Positions 57,115 to 64,000 of a stretch of DNA of 64,000 nt are shown here, piece after piece (within the stretch, counting starts at the first letter, position 1; every line of letters begins with the position of its first letter). The notes beneath the pieces are model-generated. The model made no database searches. It was not told the origin of the DNA and saw nothing but the letters and a program-made list of their open reading frames with translations. The position numbers and the translations under genes are program-made. This stretch comes from Adiantum capillus-veneris (Eukaryota > Streptophyta > Polypodiopsida > Polypodiales > Pteridaceae). The DNA is taken from contig CM043959.1 of assembly GCA_014529385.2 (NCBI GenBank), positions 10,626,809-10,690,808 of the forward strand. The letters are read 5' to 3'.

Positions 57115-58640
57115 GAAAGGAATCTTCTCACAAGTCTCCAAAGTTTAGCTCTCTCGAAACCATTTTTACAAAAAGAGTCCACAAGCATTTTAATGTCTTT
57201 AGAGTCTTCCGTGGCATTGGAGTTACAGTAGAGTATTGGTTTGAGCTGTGAGATAATGACCTTATGTGCCCATTCAGATGGCCAGTTTGTTGGATCTTTT
57301 GAGGTATCTTATGGGTGTGCATGGGAGTTTATCTTCTTTTGGCGTAACACTTTTTGTGAGATAGCCAAATTGGGTAGACAGATGGAGGTTTAGAAATTTG
57401 GTAGAGTTACCAGAGGTGGTTTCAATGGGTAATCAACTGGGGTAGATTTTGTGTTGCTCTATGAAGAAAGATGGGTTTGTAGTGTTTACAAGTAAGATAT
57501 CGTCGTAATATCTAAAGGGATGACCTAAAGTTGAGAGAATCTCTTTAGCGTTATGTGTGTTGAGAGTGTTAGAGAGAAACTCAAACTCTAGGGAGTGGAG
57601 GTAGAGATTGAACCATAGGGGGGAGCATGCTAGTCCCATTGGGATTGCGTTGGTTTGCCTATAAATTTTCCCTTGACATTGTAAAAACATGTTATTAATG
57701 AGCCAATCGTTTAGTTGGAGTACTTCCTTGAGATTAAATGAAAGGCTTGATTTATATCTATAGGAAGACCAAGTGCCCTCTATGCAATTGGATGGGAATC
57801 TTTTGAAAGAGATGAATGTTTTTAGAGATGCGGAGAAGGCATGGGTAATTAACAAGGTAAGATGATGGATTAGGCCTTGTACCCCTGTGTGTGGGATGTT
57901 CTCGAAGCATCTTTTTACATCCCCTGAGCAGAATTGTGATGCATGAGAGGGGAGGTTGAGGATGCAATCATAAACCGAATCTACAATCCACCAAGATTGT
58001 AGATGAAGATGGGGACATAAAAGTGGTTTGTTGTTCAGTTTTTTGGCTCGTTCCTTGAGTAGTGGAATACAAGTTTTTAACAAGCAAGCCATAAGTGTAG
58101 AGATTTCTGAGTAGCAACATGTAGCCCCACATGTAATCCATCTAAAAGAGATGGTGTAAAATCGTTGCCTTGTAGGCCTTTTTGGGCTTCAAAAAGAACA
58201 AAGTCTTTACAAATGATAATCATATTGTTCGGAGCCTTGTCGATGCAAGTAAGAAAGAATTTGTTCCTTAGTTCTTTAATTTCTCTTGTGAGATCATTAT
58301 GGATGTGGTGTTGGATTTTAGAAGGGAGGAATTTCCCACAATAAGCTGAGAACGCATTAGTTAATTCTCTGTGTGTTAGGTTAGAAGGTAGAGTGATGCA
58401 ACCAGATTTTATGAGATATAAGAGTGCTTGATTTAGCTCCTCAAACGCTTCTATGAAGTTAGGTGGTTTAGTTGGTATGTGACCAAGACCGTGGCCACAA
58501 AGGTGAGCGAGAGAGGTACTCATAAAAGAACAAAAATTTGTGGAGATTACGTGTTGTGCGGTGATTTCCAAGTTACAAAAGCACTCATGGGGTGTGAGAG
58601 AGGTGAAAACTTCCTTCGCATTACAGAGTGTTACTTTCAA
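57115..58640 (-). pseudogene. Penelope-like reverse transcriptase
   Basis: Minus-strand frame 58640-58077 holds the N-terminal part, including FFLTCIDKAPNNMIIICKDF, typical of the region before RT in Penelope-like elements. Frame 58092-57433 (219 residues) holds RT: motif A FCSGDVKRCFENIP (catalytic Asp at residue 58), motif B AIPMGLACSPL (149-159) and motif C RYYDDILLV (194-202). A third frame (about 57420-57310) has TKFLNLHL, near the FLDLHL motif after RT, and 57220-57115 has CKNGFERAKLWRLV. There are two frameshifts and several stops, but the catalytic residues are kept. No GIY-YIG endonuclease is seen. This is closer to telomerase-type RT than to gypsy or copia RT. Confidence 0.8.
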
Positions 58641-58673
58641 AGGGGGGTCAGAAGCCTAAATGAAGGGGGGTCA

Positions 58674-58675
58674 AA

Positions 58676-58713
<38 letters not shown>
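58674..58713. repeat. (GA)n microsatellite upstream of the Penelope-like ORF
   Basis: About 18 GA units with one interruption, 34 bases from the first ATG of the Penelope-like frame. Confidence 0.95.
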
Positions 58714-58779
58714 CTGGCACGCATGCTCCGAATGAGACAGGGAGAAAGAGAGCCTCGATGGCGCGCATGCGCTTCTTTT

Positions 58780-59109
58780 TGTAAGGTATGATCTTTGTCA
58801 TAGAGTAACCAAAGTATGAGTCAATGAGAGAAGAGGTGGAATTATCCACATGTAATGGTACAAAGTTGTAGAGCTACTTAAAGCTCCTTTCATGAATAAA
58901 CAAATCTATTCCAAGTTTGCGTTACATCTCTCTTGTTTATGGTGAGCTTGTGATGGGTTAGCAAACTACTCAAGATCGTGTTTATGAGTCCAAGTTAATA
59001 TATCTTGGAACCTAATTCGCTGGAGTAACAATCTAGCATACACACACTCACTCACATGCATGATGTTTTTCTATCACCCACCTTAGCTAGCATGATCCCA
59101 TTCCCATCA
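58780..59109 (+). repeat. 5' LTR of Element V
   Basis: TGTAAGGTATGATC ... TTCCCATCA, 330 bp. It is clearly related along its length to the Element IV LTR (for example TAGAGCTACTTAAAGCTC and TATGAGTCCAAG) but more diverged. A primer site follows. Confidence 0.85.
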
Positions 59110-59111
59110 AG

Positions 59112-59128
59112 TGGTATCATAGCCATGG
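59112..59128 (+). promoter_or_regulatory. Primer binding site, Met-type (Element V)
   Basis: TGGTATCATAGCCATGG, one base from the Element IV site. Confidence 0.85.
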
Positions 59129-61400
59129 TTTGCTAGCTAGGATTGTTGTTATGCTTTTGTGTGTTAGTGATTAGCACTTCATTAGATTAATTAGTATTTC
59201 TTAATCATCATTACGTTCCATTGGAATCATCAATAACTAGTTGCATCTCTCACTAGTCAAGCCCTCATCTAGCTATGTGTGGGCATGTCCTTGGCACACC
59301 CAAGAGGCACTACCCTCCATGGCTAGGTAGGCTTGGTTAGGGAGCGGATTAGTATTCAATTTGTAATTTGTTTTGTGTCGGTTTCTTAGTGGCTTGCACA
59401 TTCAATTAGTCTTTCCCTTCTTGCATTCACCAAGCATTAATCATCTCATCTAGAAACTCTCCTCACAAGCTCTCCATAGAGCCCTTGATTTCCCCATTCT
59501 AACACCATACGCCCATTCAATTTAATTTCCAATTATAGGTGTGTGTGAACTTCATGTGTGTGTGCATCCTTTGCTAGACCCGGCATATAATTTAAATACT
59601 AATTGGCAGTTTTTACCAATTTTTAGGTGCGCATACACAAGCGTTTATCATGTCAAAATTGCACATTCAACACACAAATCTCTAATTGGGCATGACCATA
59701 ACACAAGTCAATCATCACATTCACGTAATCATTATGCACACATTGATTTTTAGAGGCACACACAAGGGAAAAATAGTGCGCGCACACCTAAAATTAGGCA
59801 TACACACACTCAATTAGAGTTCCCACACACTTGATTTTAATGCATAAAATACAATTAATCACGCACGTTAGCAAATTGACAACGCACATTAGAACATGAA
59901 ACCATCAATTATACGCATTCAATTCTAGGAAAATTTTTGCACTACGATGGCATGCAAACGCATAAATCAAAAGTCCAAAATCACAAATTTGACAATGGCT
60001 AGACATACCGCACAATATTTAAATCCAATGGCACCATTCAATTGCCGATTACACAATGTGTAGCCTGATTTCATTGATGCTGCAAGCCCTAATCTTGTAT
60101 TCCAAAATCAACAAATCATTACCAAAAGACCCTCTTATTTAATTTGACCAAGCAACAATGAATTTTGAAGAGGATAGATAGACATGGAAGTATGTCAAAA
60201 CGGCCTTTGAATCTCTCTTGGATTCACAAAAATGACAAGTGGTAGAAGCCCAAAATCTAGCTGAACCCATGTAAGATTTGCACCTTTACCATCTTCATCA
60301 TGATGTGCTCTATCTTTTGATGGATATCCTATGCATGAAGATCATCCAAGAATGGATGATTGGGGAATGATGTGCTCTATCTTCTAATGGATTATCCTAT
60401 TCATGAAGATCATCCAATAATGGGAAAATGGAGACTGTTGTCCCCTACTTGTAGCCCCTAAAATGTATACTTTTAGGAATTTTATGAGGCCAGCTAGAAT
60501 GGAGGGCTACTTGATTTTGGGGCTCCCCAAGGTTCACCAAATCTATTATCATTCAAGACAAGATTAAAGAGGAGATCCAAGTTATTGTCTCACTCCCCAC
60601 CAATACACATGGGATGAGCTCAAAGCGCTAAAGAGGAAGTTTCCCTAGGTAGAGAACTTCTTGAAGTTCCCTTCTATCCCTCCCAAAAAAGATCTCACTG
60701 AGGAATGGTTCTTGATGGCCAAACAGAGATATGATGGAACTGTACAGTGCAATGTCAAAGTTTGCAATACAGTTAATGATCAAGTTCCTCTATGTGATGA
60801 CCTATTTGATCAAAGAAGGCAATGAATTGATGCTCATGCATCCCATGATGTACCACCTAGTAGTTGGAGATCAAGCTATGACATTCAAGAAAAATGATTT
60901 GTTTGTCTACAAAAGAATGGGCCAAGGTCTCTTTTCCAAGGCTTAATGCTCCCAAGGCACTATCTACTAGCCTTAAAAGAGATAGTACAAAGTGACTTTT
61001 TACAACACTTCAGTAAACCATGCTATACTCTATCAATTTGCAAAGAAAATGCACCAATTTCAAGCCCTTAAATGAGCACTAGAAGAAAGGACCCTCTATC
61101 CCAAGTGAAAGAAGGATGATGCTTGCAAAAAAAGATATCACAAGATTAAACAAGCTCTAGAATCTCTCGAGCCCAAAGTCGTGCCACTTGCTTAGGGCCC
61201 CATTGAAATTCTTAACAAATTCAATGGGAAGATGCAAAGATTAGAAAAAGGGGACATACAAAATACAAATTCACTCTCTTGTTGAAGATGAGGAATGGCC
61301 ACTGATAAAACTATCCCTGCTAGTGTTTCATAAAGCAAGGTAAAAAATGAGCAAAGAGACACCCTAAAGGATAAAAGAGATAATTTGGAGAAGTTCTTGA
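59129..61400 (+). mobile_element. Internal region of Element V, highly decayed
   Basis: 59129-59340 matches the Element IV region after the primer site. From about 60150 to 61250 scraps in the plus strand (KYVKTAFESLLD, FVYKRMGQGLF, KKRYHKIKQALESLEPK) suggest a decayed gag-like ORF, but stops are frequent and no family can be named. A near-duplicate of about 65 bp (GATGTGCTCTATCTT ... CATGAAGATCATCCAA) is at about 60302 and 60369. No 3' LTR was found. Confidence 0.5.
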
Positions 61401-64000
61401 CAAAAAGATGGAGGTAAGATTAGTGTGAGAGAAAAGGATATATTGTGCCTTATATAAATGAGAAAACTATGAAGAATGAATTAGCCTAACCTAGAAGTTA
61501 AAGGTGTAACTTGCGGTTAAAGATTCACCACCTTTCTTTATTGTTTCGAGCTGAGGACAACTCTTTCTTTTTGTTGAGGAGCTTGTAAGGACCTCCACCT
61601 AGCCCTTACTCTTCACCAACACATCTAAGTCACTGACTTAAAAATAATAATAATAATAATAAAAATTGAGAATAGTTCAGGTTAAGTTGGGCTAAATCAA
61701 AGCACCAAAGATTACTCACGAGACACTTTAGGTTTACACCATGGGAACATAGGCATAAGCAATGCATGAGAAATTAGCTTTTCATCTCAAGAAAATTAGC
61801 ATGGAAAAAAAAAAAGATAAGGTAAGGAAAAAGAAAGATAAGATAAAGATACGGTGAATAAGTAATTTGTTGAAGAAGTTTTGAAAAGGAACATAAGTTA
61901 TCAAGCCATAAGTAAAGAGAACTTATTGATAAGTAAGATAATCTATCAAGATAACTGAAGGTACTTATCTAAAATGTGCATAAAAGGAGGGCTTCTCTTC
62001 TCATTTTACTAGAGAGTAAGTTGTAGAGAAAGCTTGAGGAAGCCAAAGCCAAGCCTCTTGCAACACACATCTCCTACACACACACCCTCTCCAAGAGAAG
62101 CCATAGCCAAAACCATAACCAAGCTTGCCATCACTTGAGGTTCTTCTTCTCATTACACTCTCCCTCTCCTCTCTCTTAGCCCTCAAGTTTTCTATAGCTT
62201 GAATCTCCCTTGTCCCATTCCATTCTCTCATTCCAAGTAGCACAATTAGTGGTCTTCAAGTGAAGGTGAAGAAGAAGAGGGTCGACTACGTCACCAAGCC
62301 TCTTCAATAATCTTCAAAGCAAGGAGAATACTCTACTATACATACATCAAGGTAATGTTTTCTTGTCATCTTCATGCTATTAAACATTTCAAAAATTTGG
62401 TTACTTTTTATTCTAGGTTTATTCTACATAAACATAAGCAGACTTTCCTCTTACTCAGAAGAACAAATTATTATTTTTTCTTGTTAACTATAACAACGTT
62501 GCTAGCCACTATTTACGATGTTATTTCAAGTTTCGTAATTTTAATTTCTTTAGAGTATTAGGCTCATATGTCCTAGAGAGAGGAGAAAGCACTCTCTTTA
62601 TCCATAGGTGCTTGGAGGTCATTCTTGTCTAAATAGTATGCATGATGAACGATGACTAATATATAACCCCTAAACCCTGCAAAAATCTCTTATTGATTTT
62701 TAAGCAACTCTTTTTCTTAAACCTAAATTCCTTGATAGAGATAAATCCATAAACCAAAGGCAATTAACTATTGGATTATTTTTGTTAAAATTGAAACTAA
62801 CCTTATTTTCCAAAAGAGGCAATATAATTTCTCCAAAACAAATGCTCTCATGAAAGGCTCACAACTTTTTCTTTGATTACACATTCAAGTTAAATAAAGA
62901 AATAGAATTTTTTTTCCTCTTCACAAAGTATGTGTATAAGAAATTTTTAGTGATATAATTAAGTTTATATCTAATTCTCTCAAGAGTAAGTTGAGTTTTG
63001 AAGGGTACTTTTATCATAATCAAAGGAGTTTTGTTGAAAGAGGATTCCCCTTCTAAGTCCCCCTCTTGTCAATTGGAAAACTCTAAATATTTAAGCATCT
63101 CCTAGCTACATGATTAATCCTCTCCATGGAAGCAAGGGTATGCATAAATATCATCTTAAAGAATAATTTGCTTATTATTCATATTCCAATGCATGAGCAT
63201 TTTTCACTATAGTAGCATCTCCCTTCTTATGATTTTCTCATTTTACTCTTACACTACCATTGATTGAAGGGTTATACTCTTGCATATTCAATCCTCTACT
63301 CTTGCATAACCAATCAAATACATTTTTATGATTATTAGTCTTAAGATTACAAGTTGATGCACTCTAATGTTTCTTACTTATAACTCATGGTTCACACTAA
63401 AGCAAAGGTCATTGTAGAGAGCATACACATTGTCCATTTCAAGTTTGTCTACTTTCAAGTTTGTCTACTTTCAAGTTTGTTTTGCAATTATGAAGGGGGG
63501 GGGTAGGGGAGCAAGGGGATAGCTTCACAGATGTCATGACCGTGCTACTTGAACATAAAACTTCTATCACTTCCATGCAGATTACCCATGGATGGCAAAT
63601 GATGCAAAGGAAATAATTGGATTTTCCCAAGACGGGGCTAACTTGAAACTTACGTTGAGATAAAAACCTTAACTCCCGAGAGCCTCGTTGTTTTCTTAAG
63701 GTCCTATTTGAGTACACATTAAAAGGAAATAGGAAATAAGGGATTCTAATCTAAATTTCAATTACGATCAAAAAACTTTACCGAGAAGATTTAAAATGGA
63801 TAGCACTAGCATAACATAGAAGTGTTAAGTGTGAAATTTGTCTTAAATGTCTTGAAAAATACCAACACATGTGTTTACCTATGAGATGCAATAGGGAATG
63901 GTCCTTTTTTGCTAGTACTGATATTTGAGCTCCGGTTCATTTTGGATAGGAGTGAGACTTGGGCGGGCGGGAGGACCTACAGATGCATCTAGAAATCAGC
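61401..64000. other. Unassigned AT-rich sequence to the window end
   Basis: No convincing gene. TATA-like TATATAA lies at 61451 and CATAAAAGG at about 61979. The second is followed by a CT- and CA-rich leader-like segment without ATG and a donor-like AAG|GTAATG at about 62351, so an untranslated first exon or an LTR is possible. Simple repeats: (AAT)n at 61643-61662 and three copies of CTACTTTCAAGTTTGT at about 63435-63480. Confidence 0.5.

Overview
This is plant nuclear DNA made almost entirely of nested, decaying retrotransposons. No intact host gene was found. The elements are Ty3/gypsy LTR elements with minus-strand priming sites matching plant tRNA-Asp, smaller elements with initiator-tRNA-Met priming sites (copia-like), and one Penelope-like reverse transcriptase (57.1-58.6 kb). 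The large nested load, long (GA)n tracts and the Penelope-like element suggest a large-genome land plant, possibly a fern, lycophyte or gymnosperm. That assignment is inference.

Layout: Element 0 (minus, 1-2644, 5' half) sits in the gag of Element B (minus, 2645-8220), which abuts Element X (plus, 8221-10356). Element X is split by Element I (10357-23574, 5-bp target duplication GGAAG) and resumes at 23575 with a polypurine tract and LTR. Next come a minus-strand gag remnant with its leader (D, about 24.95-26.87 kb), an ORF-X element (E1, 26.87-29.19 kb), a copia-like LTR and leader (29.19-29.76 kb), and a gypsy 3' fragment with an LTR (29.8-32.0 kb). A second ORF-X element (E2, 32.2-35.19 kb) has its 3' LTR split by Element III (35194-46473). 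Family C follows (47.1-51.7 kb), split by the young copia-like Element IV (51713-54316). The right side holds T-rich DNA, (GA)n arrays, the Penelope-like RT, a sister of Element IV (Element V, from 58780) and unassigned sequence to the end.

The most unusual signal is a set of palindrome families in the untranslated leaders, between the priming site and the first ORF. Each lineage carries its own palindrome of about 16-24 nt, repeated every 245-302 bp: TCTATCGCGATAGA (A), CATCCTACGCGTAGGATG (B), CATCATACGCGTATGATG (C), ATGGATCATGCATGATCCAT (D) and TATCTTAGGCGCGCCTAAGATA (E, half-site TATCTTAGGCG). Element 0 has a sixth, around TTGCTCATGAGCAA. The positions match but the sequences differ, which suggests a fast-changing, element-specific recognition signal.

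A second recurring feature is an unrecognised protein, here called ORF-X, present in five degraded copies (X, I, E1, E2, C). It occupies the place of gag after the leader in E1, E2 and C. Several LTRs carry a GTAAGT donor-like site downstream of the TATA box, and AG acceptor-like sites lie 4-30 nt before the ORF starts. The palindromic leader may therefore be an intron, which is inference. Nearly every ORF has stops or frameshifts, so the coding entries are pseudogenes.
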